From: Chloroflexota bacterium
Lineage (GTDB): Bacteria > Chloroflexota > Anaerolineae > Anaerolineales > UBA11579
NCBI GenBank assembly: GCA_023485685.1
Contig: JAMCZK010000044.1
Location: 1 to 44,650 of the forward strand
Direction: 5' to 3'
DNA: 44,650 bases
The notes under the pieces are model-generated. The model worked only from the letters and a program-made list of their open reading frames with translations. It was not told the DNA's origin and did not search any database. Shown in pieces: positions 1 to 8,312 of this stretch; position 1 is the first letter of the stretch, and every line of letters begins with the position of its first letter. Both the position numbers and the translations under genes were made by a program.

Positions 1-279
1 TGCGAGATTGACAAAGAGTCCATCGACGAGATCCCGGTCAGCGAGTTCCCGGAAGGCGTAAACCCGGAAGTGGGAATGGAACTTGAGATCAAAGACAAAG
101 AGGGCAATGAGATGTACGGCCGCGTGCTCTCCATTCAGGGCGATACCGTCACCATGGATTTCAATCATCCCCTGGCAGGCAAGGATCTGCATTTCGAGGT
201 CAAGATCGTCGATCTGCGGGCCGCCACTGGCGAAGAACTCGCTCACGGACACGTGCACTCGCACGGGCATCATCATTAA
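1..279 (+). CDS. slyD: SlyD-type FKBP peptidyl-prolyl isomerase, 3' part
   Basis: Frame 1 is open from the first base to TAA at 277-279, so the gene begins before the window and the Met at base 70 is internal. The residues NHPLAGKDLHFEVKIVDLR are the typical C-terminal end of the FKBP domain of SlyD-like proteins, which combine prolyl isomerisation with chaperone activity through an inserted flap. The protein ends in a short His-rich tail (GHVHSHGHHH), as in metal-binding SlyD proteins. A strong intrinsic terminator follows. The call is secure at family level; the catalytic N-terminal part is not visible. Confidence 0.88.
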   Translation, partial: CEIDKESIDEIPVSEFPEGVNPEVGMELEIKDKEGNEMYGRVLSIQGDTVTMDFNHPLAGKDLHFEVKIVDLRAATGEELAHGHVHSHGHHH

Positions 280-300
280 ACAGTGAGTAGTGAACAGTGA
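280..300. repeat. Heptad repeat (acagtga-type), 3 units
   Basis: Directly after the slyD stop codon the sequence runs acagtga-gtagtga-acagtga in 7-base steps. It is one of several 7-bp-periodic tracts at gene ends in this window. Confidence 0.6.
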
Positions 301-311
301 TGGTTATTAGG

Positions 312-345
312 AAAAAGCGCACCAGTTGGTGCGCTTTACTTTTTT
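312..345 (+). terminator. Intrinsic terminator of slyD
   Basis: An 11-bp perfect stem, AAAGCGCACCA / TGGTGCGCTTT, with a 2-base loop is followed by ACTTTTTT. This is a standard Rho-independent terminator for the plus-strand slyD gene. Confidence 0.88.
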
Positions 346-404
346 AGCCTTGCGAAGGTTGGATTTAAGGCATCATTGTCCTCAAATCCAACCTTCGCAA
401 GGCT
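346..404. repeat. 59-bp palindromic element, copy 1
   Basis: Perfect 21-bp arms (AGCCTTGCGAAGGTTGGATTT and its complement) enclose a 17-base loop. The element abuts the TAA stop of the minus-strand racemase gene at 405. A second 59-bp copy with the same outer arms lies at 40369-40427, also at a stop codon. Read on the minus strand it could end the racemase transcript. It resembles a REP or mini-MITE element; no transposase is nearby. Confidence 0.85.
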
Positions 405-1094
405 TTACGCCGTCGCTTCGCGCAACGCGGCCCGCGCCAGCAGCCGGGTGGAGTCCAGTGTTGGCAGCACGGAATCCTCCGGCGCGATCATTAATGGAAT
501 CTCAGTGCAGCCCAGCACGACCGCGTCGCAACCCTCTTTGGCAAACTGCTCGATGAGTCCTTGGAAATAGATCCGGGTGTCTGGCAACACGGTGCCATAG
601 ATTAGTTCTTCGACAATGTACTTATGCACCTTTTGACGACCTGCCAGGTCCGGCGTGCGCCAGCGGATACCGCGCTTTTCTAACTTGCGCGGATAAACAG
701 GGCCTTCCATCAGCGGTTGCGTGCCGAGGACACCCACGTTGCGGAAACCCTTCGCCTCTGCTTCCCGGGCCACTTCCTCGGCGATATGCAGCCAGGGCAG
801 CGGGGATTTGTCGATGATGGGGTCAATGGAGACGTGTACCGTATTATCGGGAGAGATCAGGAAGTCCGCACCCGCACCTGCCAAAATTCTGGCCGAGGCG
901 AGGACGAGATCGCTCACCAAATCCCAGCGATCGGCGTCCGAGGGTTTCTTGTAATCGTTGAGGTTGAAGGTATGCATCGTAACTTGCGGATGCTCATACA
1001 TCCCCAACCAGTCTTTGCCTTCCTGGCAGATGGTGCGGTAACACAACGCCGCACCTTCATACGAGACGCCGACAATGCCAATGTGCTTAGTCAC
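405..1094 (-). CDS. Aspartate/glutamate racemase family protein
   Basis: The 229-residue protein has the Asp/Glu/hydantoin racemase fold signature: N-terminal KHIGIVGVSYEGAALCYR, SPDNTVH around residue 81, and LGCTEIPL with Cys196. PLP-independent amino-acid racemases use a Cys pair. The first catalytic Cys, expected just before PDNT, appears to be Ser81, while Cys196 is kept. That leaves doubt whether it is a true racemase or a one-Cys relative with another activity. The start is GTG with an AAGGAA ribosome-binding site 5 bases upstream. It stands alone on the minus strand, about 77 bp after the R3H-ATPase gene, and its stop touches a 59-bp palindrome. Confidence 0.82.
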   Translation of the reverse strand: MTKHIGIVGVSYEGAALCYRTICQEGKDWLGMYEHPQVTMHTFNLNDYKKPSDADRWDLVSDLVLASARILAGAGADFLISPDNTVHVSIDPIIDKSPLPWLHIAEEVAREAEAKGFRNVGVLGTQPLMEGPVYPRKLEKRGIRWRTPDLAGRQKVHKYIVEELIYGTVLPDTRIYFQGLIEQFAKEGCDAVVLGCTEIPLMIAPEDSVLPTLDSTRLLARAALREATA

Positions 1095-1171
1095 TTAGTT
1101 CCTTAGTTTTATAGTTTGGTAGTTAACGAAGAACCTAACAATTATCCGCGTTCGTCCGCGGCTATCTCGAC

Positions 1172-2791
1172 TTATTCTCGAAAAATCCTTACGCGGCGGT
1201 TCGGCTCTTTGCCATAGGAATGCGATACCAGCTTGGATTGCTGCACCAGTTCATGCTGCAGACGCCGCACATAGGAGGACGCGGGCGGCAGTTCCACCCA
1301 GCGTTCGCCGTTGAGCACCGCATTGATCGCCTGCTGTGTGCTGCGCATCTGCTCCTCTACGCTGCCAGCCTCCTCGGCAGCACCAGGCAGGTCAAAGAGC
1401 CCAATCAGGAAACGCTCCATCTGCGAAACGGTGTTGGCGCGCAGCACATACACAGGCATGCCCCGTTGCTCGGCGTCCACAATGGCGCGCTGGCGCTTGC
1501 GATAGTAGGAACGCAGGGTGACCAGCACATCCGCCTCGCCCGGTTCCTTCATCGGTACCGCCGGGACGCCCAGGCGCTTAGCAGCGTTCACCAGGCGGTT
1601 GCGCGCCACTCCATAAGGATAGACGCGCACGGTTTGCATCCTGGCCCCATTGCGCGCAGGAGCGGCTGGCGCGATTCCAACCTCACGCGGCTCACTGGCG
1701 ATGCGGGCATAAGCTTCTTCGCCAGGCATCGCCAGCTCGCGGCGCCGCGGGCCGGTAGTTGAGGTGGTGCGCGCCGGTTTGCGCGCCGGCTCCACCGTTT
1801 TCTGAACGTGAACCTCGCCTTTTTCATCGCGCGAGCGGATCTCTGGCACTAGCGGATAACCACGCAGCATGGCATCCACGGAGGCGGCCACATCGCGGTG
1901 GACGGCTAGCTGGTCGCGGGTTTGGATTTCGATAAGCACATCGAAGGTGGGCGGCGAACGACGCTCCAGCACGGTCTTTTGCGTGCCGCGGCGCCGGGCT
2001 TCTTCATCGGACAAGGTGACCGATTCGATCCCGCCCACCAAATCAGAGAGTGTTGGGTTGATCATGAGATTTTCGAGATTGTTACCGTGCGCTGTCCCAA
2101 TGAGCTGCACGCCGCGCTCGGCGATCGTGCGAGCGGCCATGGCTTCGAGCTCGCGGCCGATCTCATCGATCACGATGACTTCGGGATTGTGATTTTCCAC
2201 CGCCTCAATCATCACTTCGTGCTGGCGGGACGGCGTGGTCACTTGCATGCGGCGGGCGCGGCCGACGGCGGGGTGCGGAACGTCGCCATCGCCGCCGATC
2301 TCGTTGGAGGTGTCTACAATGACGACGCGGTTATTCTCGGCGAGGATGCGCGCCGCTTCACGAAGCAACGTGGTTTTGCCTACTCCGGGCCGGCCCAGCA
2401 GCAATAGACTCTTGCCTTCTTCGATCAGGTCCTGGATGATATCGATGGTGCCATACACAGCGCGGCCGACGCGCAAGGTGAGACCGACCACATCGCCGCG
2501 GCGGTTGCGGATCCCGGAGATGCGGTGCAGAGTGCGCTCGATGCCGGCGCGATTGTCCTCGTCGAAATCGCCGAGGCGCTCGACGACATATTGGATATCT
2601 TCATGGGATACCTCGCGATCGACAAGCACGACTTCTTCGGTGGTCAAGCGCGAGGTGGGCACACGCCCCAAGTCTAAAATAACTTCGAGCAGATCGCCGC
2701 TGTTATTGCGCTCACGGACCGCAGATTCGATATCCTTCGGCAATACGGACAACAGGGCATCTAAGTCATCGGTAATTTGGCGTCTGGTCAT
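1172..2791 (-). CDS. R3H-domain AAA ATPase, SpoIIIAA-like
   Basis: From MTRRQITDDLDALLSVLP this is 539 residues. A SpoIIIAA-like P-loop ATPase core is clear: Walker A GRPGVGKTTLLREAA near residue 135, Walker B VIVIDEIGRELEA, and a GTAHG motif. A variable middle follows, then a C-terminal R3H domain (VRRLQHELVQ...SHSYGKEPNRRVRIF), which binds single-stranded nucleic acid. Homologues are usually annotated as R3H domain-containing nucleic acid-binding proteins; the cellular role is unknown. The ORF track starts 26 codons earlier, but MTRRQ is preferred because the protein's conserved part begins there. It then overlaps the upstream gene by 26 bp, which suggests translational coupling. Confidence 0.85.
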   Translation of the reverse strand: MTRRQITDDLDALLSVLPKDIESAVRERNNSGDLLEVILDLGRVPTSRLTTEEVVLVDREVSHEDIQYVVERLGDFDEDNRAGIERTLHRISGIRNRRGDVVGLTLRVGRAVYGTIDIIQDLIEEGKSLLLLGRPGVGKTTLLREAARILAENNRVVIVDTSNEIGGDGDVPHPAVGRARRMQVTTPSRQHEVMIEAVENHNPEVIVIDEIGRELEAMAARTIAERGVQLIGTAHGNNLENLMINPTLSDLVGGIESVTLSDEEARRRGTQKTVLERRSPPTFDVLIEIQTRDQLAVHRDVAASVDAMLRGYPLVPEIRSRDEKGEVHVQKTVEPARKPARTTSTTGPRRRELAMPGEEAYARIASEPREVGIAPAAPARNGARMQTVRVYPYGVARNRLVNAAKRLGVPAVPMKEPGEADVLVTLRSYYRKRQRAIVDAEQRGMPVYVLRANTVSQMERFLIGLFDLPGAAEEAGSVEEQMRSTQQAINAVLNGERWVELPPASSYVRRLQHELVQQSKLVSHSYGKEPNRRVRIFRE

Positions 2792-3752
2792 ATCTAATCC
2801 ATTCGGGTTCGCGCGCCTTCGGTAGCGGCGCATGGATTGGGGTAGTCGGTTCGGCGCTGCGGTTGGCAACCGGGATGCGGCGTGTTTCTTCAGCCTTAAG
2901 CGGCAAGGTGGTACGCTTAGCCATCACGGCCTGGCGAGGGCCGGGCTCTGCGCCCAGTTTCTCTAAGGAGCTTTGCAGCCAGTCCTGGTAAGAACGTAAA
3001 CAGACATATACCGGTCTTCCTTTCCTTGGGCGCAACCTTTTTAGTAGATCGGCCAACGCCTCGTCAAAAGGGTCTGCATCGAGGGAAACGAAAGGCTGCA
3101 GCCAAACACCACGCGGTCCCCGTTTCACCTCCGCGTAGGCCAGCAATTGTTCCTTATTATAGAGAACATAGCCATCTGGTTTTTCTTGGGCAGCTTCAAC
3201 CTGTTGCACTTGTCCAGGCACTAATCCGTTGCGCAAAAGTTGAATAGCAAGCTCATCGCGTCGAAGGGTGGGCTGCCATAAAGAAGTCTGTTCCGCAACA
3301 TTGGGTACATTGTCGATTTTCCAGATTTGCTGACGGGCATATATGCTAAATCCGTTTTGGCGAAGAACACTGAAGCCCGGGCTGTCCTCATCCACCTCGG
3401 CCACCAAGCTATGGGCGCCGCGGCTCCCAACCTGTTTCAACAGGCCGTCCAGCAAATCAGGCATAGACCGGGAATTCAAACCGTTATCCGGCGCCAAAAA
3501 CCGGCAATGGGCCAATGAAGAACCAGGGAGATGGGCCACCTGAGCGATGATTGCCTGACCGTTGTGACTGACGCCTGGCGAACGATGCACATAGGTGAAG
3601 ATGCCGGCGAGGGCAGAGAGGGGCGACAACAGCACCGCCCGCATGATGGCTCCAGGTCCCTGGGTAAGTAGCGATTGTGGATGTAAGAAGACCGCCTGGC
3701 TAGATGCTGACTGCCACAGGCCTAAGTCTCGAATTGTAAACGGGCGCAACAC
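2766..3752 (-). CDS. GNAT-like hypothetical protein
   Basis: The 328-residue protein is not a confident family member. It shows a weak acetyltransferase-like pattern: a central segment GAHSLVAEVDEDSPGFSVLRQNGFSIYARQQIW matches the GNAT C-terminal strand-helix (FsvLrqnGF), and a second alpha/beta half (residues about 185-275) looks like a degenerate repeat. The C-terminal 50 residues are Pro/Arg-rich and probably disordered. Its 3' end overlaps the R3H-ATPase gene, so the two are probably co-expressed. The function is unknown. Confidence 0.65.
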   Translation of the reverse strand: MLRPFTIRDLGLWQSASSQAVFLHPQSLLTQGPGAIMRAVLLSPLSALAGIFTYVHRSPGVSHNGQAIIAQVAHLPGSSLAHCRFLAPDNGLNSRSMPDLLDGLLKQVGSRGAHSLVAEVDEDSPGFSVLRQNGFSIYARQQIWKIDNVPNVAEQTSLWQPTLRRDELAIQLLRNGLVPGQVQQVEAAQEKPDGYVLYNKEQLLAYAEVKRGPRGVWLQPFVSLDADPFDEALADLLKRLRPRKGRPVYVCLRSYQDWLQSSLEKLGAEPGPRQAVMAKRTTLPLKAEETRRIPVANRSAEPTTPIHAPLPKAREPEWIRYDQTPNYR

Positions 3753-3817
3753 GAACCTATTCTACATGAGCCGAAAAAAAGGTGGGGAAAACGATAAGTC
3801 CAGAATCTGTCCCGCGC

Positions 3818-4402
3818 CTATTTTCCCTCGGCCATTTTGATAAAGTAGCGATGAAAGCGATCGTCACTGGTCAGTTCCGGGTGGAAAGCGGTGGCCAGCA
3901 GGTTCCCTTGCTGGGCGGCCACGATACGGCCATCCGGAAGAGAGGATAGCGCTTCGGCTTTCCCGGATACTTTCTCGATAAGCGGGGCGCGAATGAAGAC
4001 TGCATGTACCGGTGGATTTTTCTTGTCGATGTCTTTCAGGGCAGGGACTTCCAAATCGGCCTCGAAGCTTTTCACCTGGCGGCCGAAGGCGTTGCGTTCA
4101 ACGGTGATGTCCATGAGCCCAAGCAGAGGCTGCTCGCGACGAGCATCTTTGGAGAGGAAGATCGCCCCGGCGCAGGTTCCCCAAACCGGCTTTTGATTCC
4201 CGAATTTTCGCAGCGGTTCGATAAGTCCGTAGTCCACAGCCAGTTTCCCAATGGTGGTCGATTCCCCACCGGGGATGATGAGCCCATCCAGGCCATCAAG
4301 ATCTTCGGGCAGCCGGACTTCGCGCCCCTGAACACCCAGGCGCGAAAGCATGGCCAGGTGCTCGGCAAAGTCACCCTGAAGTGCGAGGACGCCAATAATC
4401 AT
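3818..4402 (-). CDS. pdxT: PLP synthase glutaminase subunit PdxT
   Basis: PdxT hydrolyses glutamine and channels ammonia to PdxS for pyridoxal 5'-phosphate synthesis from ribose 5-phosphate and glyceraldehyde 3-phosphate. The 194-residue length is normal. Class I amidotransferase motifs are present: PGGESTTIGKL, the nucleophile in WGTCAGAI (Cys77), and the His/Glu pair in AFHPELT. It lies 57 bp after pdxS on the same strand, so the pair forms an operon. Upstream of its ATG a 9-bp inverted repeat sits between the two genes and could adjust their relative expression. Confidence 0.95.
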   Translation of the reverse strand: MIIGVLALQGDFAEHLAMLSRLGVQGREVRLPEDLDGLDGLIIPGGESTTIGKLAVDYGLIEPLRKFGNQKPVWGTCAGAIFLSKDARREQPLLGLMDITVERNAFGRQVKSFEADLEVPALKDIDKKNPPVHAVFIRAPLIEKVSGKAEALSSLPDGRIVAAQQGNLLATAFHPELTSDDRFHRYFIKMAEGK

Positions 4403-4410
4403 GAGGAGTG

Positions 4411-4445
4411 AATCTCCAGACTCCTATTTCTATTCTCTGGAGATT
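4411..4445 (-). other. Stem-loop between pdxS and pdxT
   Basis: AATCTCCAG (4411-4419) pairs perfectly with CTGGAGATT (4437-4445) across a 17-base loop. There is no T-tract, so it is more likely an mRNA processing or stability element than a terminator. Confidence 0.5.
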
Positions 4446-4459
4446 GGAGATTGAATTGC

Positions 4460-5347
4460 CTACCAACCTCTTTGCGCGATCAGATCTTCCTTCGGAATAT
4501 CCGTTACCTGGCGTCCTATCATAGGTTCGCCCAAATTGCGGCTGACCTCTGCGAGGATCTTGGGATTGCTGAAATGCGTGGTGGCTTTGACAATGGCTTC
4601 GGCGCGCTTGGCCGGATTGCCGGACTTGAAGATCCCCGAGCCCACGAACACGCCATCCACGCCGAGCTGCATCATCAGCGCGGCATCCGCGGGAGTGGCG
4701 ATACCGCCGGCGGCGAAATTCACTACGGGCAAGCGACCAAGTTCTTTGGTTTCCTTGACCAACTCATACGGCGCGCCGAGTTCCTTGGCGAAAGCCATCA
4801 ACTCTTCATCGAGCATATTCTGCAAACGGCGGATGTCACCCAGAACAGAGCGGGCATGGCGCACGGCTTCCACAACGTCGCCGGTGCCGGCTTCGCCCTT
4901 GGTACGGATCATCGCCGCGCCTTCACCGATGCGGCGCAGGGCTTCGCCCAGGTTCCGGCAGCCGCACACAAACGGGATCTTGAAATCATGTTTGTTAATA
5001 TGGTGCTCGTCATCGGCAGGGGTTAATACTTCGGACTCATCCACATAATCCACGCCCAGCGCCTCAAGGATCTGCGCCTCGACGAAATGGCCGATACGCA
5101 CTTTGGCCATCACCGGGATGGTGACAGTTTCCATGATCTCTTCGATGAGAGCCGGGTCGCTCATGCGGGCTACGCCGCCGTAGGCACGGATATCGGCCGG
5201 CACACGCTCCAAAGCCATCACGGCCGCGGCGCCGGCATCTTCAGCAATCTTGGCGTGCTCAGCGGTAACCACGTCCATGATCACGCCACCCTTGAGCATC
5301 TGGGCCAGGCCCTTCTTTACGGCAAATGTTGCAATTTGCTGCCCCAT
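4460..5347 (-). CDS. pdxS: PLP synthase lyase subunit PdxS
   Basis: PdxS is the TIM-barrel synthase subunit that makes pyridoxal 5'-phosphate. The start is placed at [18 protein letters not shown] because AGGAG lies 5 bases upstream and this gives 295 residues, the usual length; the ORF track begins 15 codons earlier. Family landmarks include [21 protein letters not shown], the catalytic-Lys segment [26 protein letters not shown] with the second Lys, and the phosphate-binding [30 protein letters not shown]. It lies 91 bp downstream of agmatinase and upstream of pdxT on the same strand. Confidence 0.96.
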   Translation of the reverse strand: MGQQIATFAVKKGLAQMLKGGVIMDVVTAEHAKIAEDAGAAAVMALERVPADIRAYGGVARMSDPALIEEIMETVTIPVMAKVRIGHFVEAQILEALGVDYVDESEVLTPADDEHHINKHDFKIPFVCGCRNLGEALRRIGEGAAMIRTKGEAGTGDVVEAVRHARSVLGDIRRLQNMLDEELMAFAKELGAPYELVKETKELGRLPVVNFAAGGIATPADAALMMQLGVDGVFVGSGIFKSGNPAKRAEAIVKATTHFSNPKILAEVSRNLGEPMIGRQVTDIPKEDLIAQRGW

Positions 5348-5438
5348 CTTTACTCCTGACGGCGAAAAAACGATTGGTAGAACTGCGTTCATAAAAATTC
5401 TACCATGTGCAATTTAGGTTGTCTTAAACAGAAAGGGG

Positions 5439-6302
5439 TTACGAGGCAAATTTGTAGCTCAATATCTTATAGACCAGCTTGGCCGCCAAAAAATCTGGAC
5501 CCTTATTTTGCTCGTTGGGGCTCAGCTCGACCACATCGCAACCAACCAGGTTGTGTGCGCTGCAGACTTCTTTCAGAAGTCGCAGCACTTGGTACCAGTA
5601 CATACCACCGGGTTCTGGGGTACCCGTGGAGGGCATGATGGCCGGGTCGAACACGTCCAGGTCGAAGGTAAGGTAGACGTTGGGCTGCAGTAACTTGATG
5701 AGGTCCTTCACCCAACCCGTCGAATGGAAGATGTCTTCGGCGTAGAAAACCTTTTTTTTATCCAGGTATTGGAGCTCAGAGATGTCCAGGCTGCGGATAC
5801 CCACCGAAACGATATCGCTGTTCAGTTCCGAAATGCGCCGCAAGGTGCAGGCGTGGCTGAATTTATTATCCTCGAGTTCTTCGCGGCGGTCCGTATGCGC
5901 GTCCAGATGCAGGATGCTGAGCTTCTGGAACTGCTCGATGTGGGCCTTGGCCGCGCCGTACGATGCGGAATGCTCCCCGCCCAGGGTGACTACGAATTTC
6001 TTCGCGCCAAGGTGCTTCAAGACGCGTTCGTGAACTCTTTGATTCAACTCATCCGAGTTCTTTGCCTCGACATTCTCGTCAGTAAAAATCCCCTTGCGAT
6101 ATACCTCACTTTTTGTTTCGATGTCATAGAGTTCCATGTAACCGGAAGCCTCGATTAGGGCCTTGGGGCCATGGCGCGTTCCAGACATCCACGACGTGGT
6201 TAAATCAAAAGGCACAGGTACGACAGCCACCTGCGCCTTTTGATAATCCGTGAATTCTTCAGAGAGACCGCCGAAGTTATAGGGCGGCTTCACCTCGCTC
6301 AT
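5439..6302 (-). CDS. speB: Agmatinase (ureohydrolase family)
   Basis: The 287-residue protein belongs to the arginase/agmatinase family of binuclear manganese enzymes. The metal ligands are visible in [21 protein letters not shown] and [22 protein letters not shown]. Agmatinase converts agmatine to putrescine and urea. That substrate fits because the gene overlaps by 4 bp (ATGA) with a pyruvoyl arginine decarboxylase, whose product is agmatine. The pair therefore makes putrescine from arginine. Arginase or a related ureohydrolase activity is less likely in this context. Confidence 0.92.
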   Translation of the reverse strand: MSEVKPPYNFGGLSEEFTDYQKAQVAVVPVPFDLTTSWMSGTRHGPKALIEASGYMELYDIETKSEVYRKGIFTDENVEAKNSDELNQRVHERVLKHLGAKKFVVTLGGEHSASYGAAKAHIEQFQKLSILHLDAHTDRREELEDNKFSHACTLRRISELNSDIVSVGIRSLDISELQYLDKKKVFYAEDIFHSTGWVKDLIKLLQPNVYLTFDLDVFDPAIMPSTGTPEPGGMYWYQVLRLLKEVCSAHNLVGCDVVELSPNEQNKGPDFLAAKLVYKILSYKFAS

Positions 6303-6847
6303 CGATCTTCAATAAGGACAGCGGCTGCCAATACCGTTGTCCATAGGCCGTCTTTGTTACCCTCGTCAGATTGGACGATGTGGCGCGTCTTGAAAATGTC
6401 CGGGCTGGCGTTGTAGATTTGCTTGCGTTCATCCCAAGCTGTATTCGGGTCAAATGGGATGCCCATAGTGGTGGCCAGCATAGTAGCCGCTAGGTCCTCG
6501 GCATATTCCCCAGCTTTTTCCCCTTTCTCTCCATACGTATGATGCTCGGAGAGGTAGCCATAACGATTTTCGTCTTGCGGCAGGGCTACACCAATAGCAG
6601 CCGAAACCAGACGGTTGGGTTCGTTAGTTTCGCTGCGCGCCATTACACAGTAAACGATTTGGCCGGGTGATAAATGCTTGAGGCCTTCGTCCACCGTCAC
6701 GGTTTTGCAGCCAGCCGGAAAAATGCTGGAAACGTAAACCAGATTGTATTTCTCGATCTTTGCATTACGCAATGCAGCCTCGAATGAGGCCAGTCGGTCT
6801 TTGTGCACGCCGACACCTTTGGTGAAAAAGATCTTGTTTGGGATCAA
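6299..6847 (-). CDS. Pyruvoyl-dependent arginine decarboxylase
   Basis: The 182-residue protein is of the PvlArgDC family. The pro-enzyme self-cleaves between two Ser residues to create the pyruvoyl cofactor; the site is VSSIFP with Ser40-Ser41. Other signatures are the N-terminal [24 protein letters not shown] and the central [18 protein letters not shown]. It decarboxylates arginine to agmatine without PLP. The start is TTG with GGAG 5 bases upstream. It overlaps agmatinase by 4 bp and follows the DHS-like gene by 63 bp, forming a three-gene polyamine operon. Confidence 0.93.
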   Translation of the reverse strand: MIPNKIFFTKGVGVHKDRLASFEAALRNAKIEKYNLVYVSSIFPAGCKTVTVDEGLKHLSPGQIVYCVMARSETNEPNRLVSAAIGVALPQDENRYGYLSEHHTYGEKGEKAGEYAEDLAATMLATTMGIPFDPNTAWDERKQIYNASPDIFKTRHIVQSDEGNKDGLWTTVLAAAVLIEDR

Positions 6848-6910
6848 TGATGTCTCCTTGTGGTAGTCGCTGGGGTTTGCTTCGGCAGCCTGCGGCTGTC
6901 TCCCAACGGC

Positions 6911-7939
6911 CTACCGGCTGCCTTCCAGGAAGGCGTTGAATTTTTTCTCTTTGCGTGTCTTCCAGTTTCCTTGATGATAGGCATAGCTGGCCAACAAAGG
7001 AAAGGCCAGAGTAGCTTCGGCGAATACCATTTGCTCGGCGCCCTGGTCCACTTTGCCCCAAGAGTGTGCCTCTTTCAGCGTGGAGCCCGAGAGGCCGCCA
7101 TCGCGTTCATCGGCGACAGTGATCTGCACCGCGTACTTATGCATATCGGCATCGGCGCCTAAGATCTCGGCGGCTACCGTAGTATCTTGGGCGAAGTTTT
7201 TGGGTACGCCGCCGCCAATCATTAACAACCCCGTAGTCTTCGCTTCGATTTTGATTTTTGTCAGTTCCAGGAAATCCTTGGCTGAGTCAATAGAGACGGT
7301 CGCCTTCTTCCCAGCCTGGTACTGGTGTTCCACCAAACCGAAGCCGGCGCTGGAGTCGGAAAAGGCGGGGACAAAAATGGGGACGCCTTTCTCATAAGAT
7401 CGGCGCACCACAGAATCCGCGCCGATTTTCTTGTCAGCCAAATATTTCCCCATATGCAAGATGAATTCGCGGGAGGAGTAGGGGCGCGGCGGCAGGCCGT
7501 CGGCGATCTCTTTGCTGGTGTTGTCGCAAATGCGCAACTCATCCTCGTCGATGTAGGTGTCATAGATGCGGTCAATGTGCGCCTGCATCAGTTCATCATC
7601 ATCAGCATGAGGTGTACCGATGTAATGCTTGAAGCCCAGGCCTTCAAAGAAGTCCTGATCCACGATGATGGCGCCGGTGGAGACGATAGCATCTACCATA
7701 TTGTTGTCCACCAGATCAAAAACCACCTTCCGGAGCCCGGCGCTGAACAACGATCCGGCCAGGCACAAAAAGACTGCGCATTCGCGGTCTTTGAGCATCT
7801 GGTCATAGATCAGGCAGGCGCGGGCCAGGTTGCGCGCTTGAAAGGCCATGTGTTCGAATTGGCCGATCAACGGTCTGGCATCGAAGCTTTTGATATCGAT
7901 GTGCTCGATTAGCGAAGTCAAGTGTTTTTTCTTTAGCAT
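6911..7939 (-). CDS. Deoxyhypusine synthase-like protein, probable homospermidine synthase
   Basis: The 342-residue protein is a clear deoxyhypusine synthase homologue: the NAD-binding region (CLAGSLFSAGLRKVVFDLVDNNMVDAIVSTGA), VPIFVPAFSDSS, LMIGGGVPKNF, and the SWGK motif with the probable catalytic Lys296. Bacteria lack eIF5A, so this family makes free polyamines; several bacterial members are known to be homospermidine synthases using putrescine and NAD. It heads an operon that supplies putrescine, which fits homospermidine formation. A spermidine-dependent reaction is not excluded, but no spermidine synthase is present in the window. TATAAT lies 6 bases before ATG. Confidence 0.88.
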   Translation of the reverse strand: MLKKKHLTSLIEHIDIKSFDARPLIGQFEHMAFQARNLARACLIYDQMLKDRECAVFLCLAGSLFSAGLRKVVFDLVDNNMVDAIVSTGAIIVDQDFFEGLGFKHYIGTPHADDDELMQAHIDRIYDTYIDEDELRICDNTSKEIADGLPPRPYSSREFILHMGKYLADKKIGADSVVRRSYEKGVPIFVPAFSDSSAGFGLVEHQYQAGKKATVSIDSAKDFLELTKIKIEAKTTGLLMIGGGVPKNFAQDTTVAAEILGADADMHKYAVQITVADERDGGLSGSTLKEAHSWGKVDQGAEQMVFAEATLAFPLLASYAYHQGNWKTRKEKKFNAFLEGSR

Positions 7940-7945
7940 ACGCGC

Positions 7946-7951
7946 ATTATA
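7946..7951 (-). promoter_or_regulatory. -10 element of the polyamine operon, leaderless type
   Basis: Read on the minus strand, TATAAT-GCGCGT-ATG places the start codon about where transcription should begin, with no Shine-Dalgarno. The -35 region is weak. Confidence 0.6.
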
Positions 7952-8231
7952 ACGATAATTAGCAATTAGATTTAATGAGTGTTCGAATCAGACACCGTAA
8001 CGAAATGCAACAGCTCACCTATTAGCGATTCTCCAGTAAGGGTTGGCCAAGATGTTGTTTGTTTTTCCTGGGGGTGGGTACTGAACAACTTGACAACATC
8101 ACCACGTCAAATTTCGATTTCCTTGCCTGCTCCAACTCCAGCGGGGGATTAATAGCAGAGTTTCGGCAGTTAAAGGATCAAAGAAGAAAAAATCAAGGGG
8201 TTGGTTTTGAGGGGCTGAAGCAAGCCACCAC
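7952..8231. other. Divergent intergenic region with inverted repeats
   Basis: This is about 280 bp between two divergent operons with no credible ORF. It holds an 8-bp inverted repeat GATGTTGT (8051-8058) / ACAACATC (8093-8100) and a short TTGAC-N11-GTCAA dyad at 8090-8110. These could be operator sites. No known regulatory RNA was recognised. Confidence 0.4.
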
Positions 8232-8259
8232 TTGACAAAATCCAAATTTGGCATACAAT
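8232..8259 (+). promoter_or_regulatory. Sigma-70-type promoter of the gntR operon
   Basis: TTGACA (8232-8237), a 16-bp spacer and TACAAT (8254-8259) form a near-consensus promoter. The -10 hexamer lies inside the first unit of an 8-bp repeat array. Confidence 0.78.
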
Positions 8260-8300
8260 GATACAAAGATACAATCATACAAAGGCACACTCATACAATC
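8253..8300 (+). repeat. 8-bp tandem repeat array, likely operator
   Basis: ATACAA recurs at 8253, 8261, 8269, 8277 and 8293 with an exact 8-bp period; the 8285 unit is degenerate (gcacac). Units alternate atacaatg/atacaaag-like. The array spans the -10 element and the transcript start of a GntR regulator gene, so autoregulatory binding is likely. Confidence 0.75.
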
Positions 8301-8312
8301 GGACTGGAGGCC

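Noticed and set aside
280-300. CRISPR-like repeat
   Set aside because: Units are only 7 bp without spacers; no repeat-spacer arrays or cas genes are present in the window.
1220-1762. Plus-strand ORFs opposite the R3H ATPase, such as the 180-aa one
   Set aside because: They are antisense shadows of a well-supported minus-strand gene.
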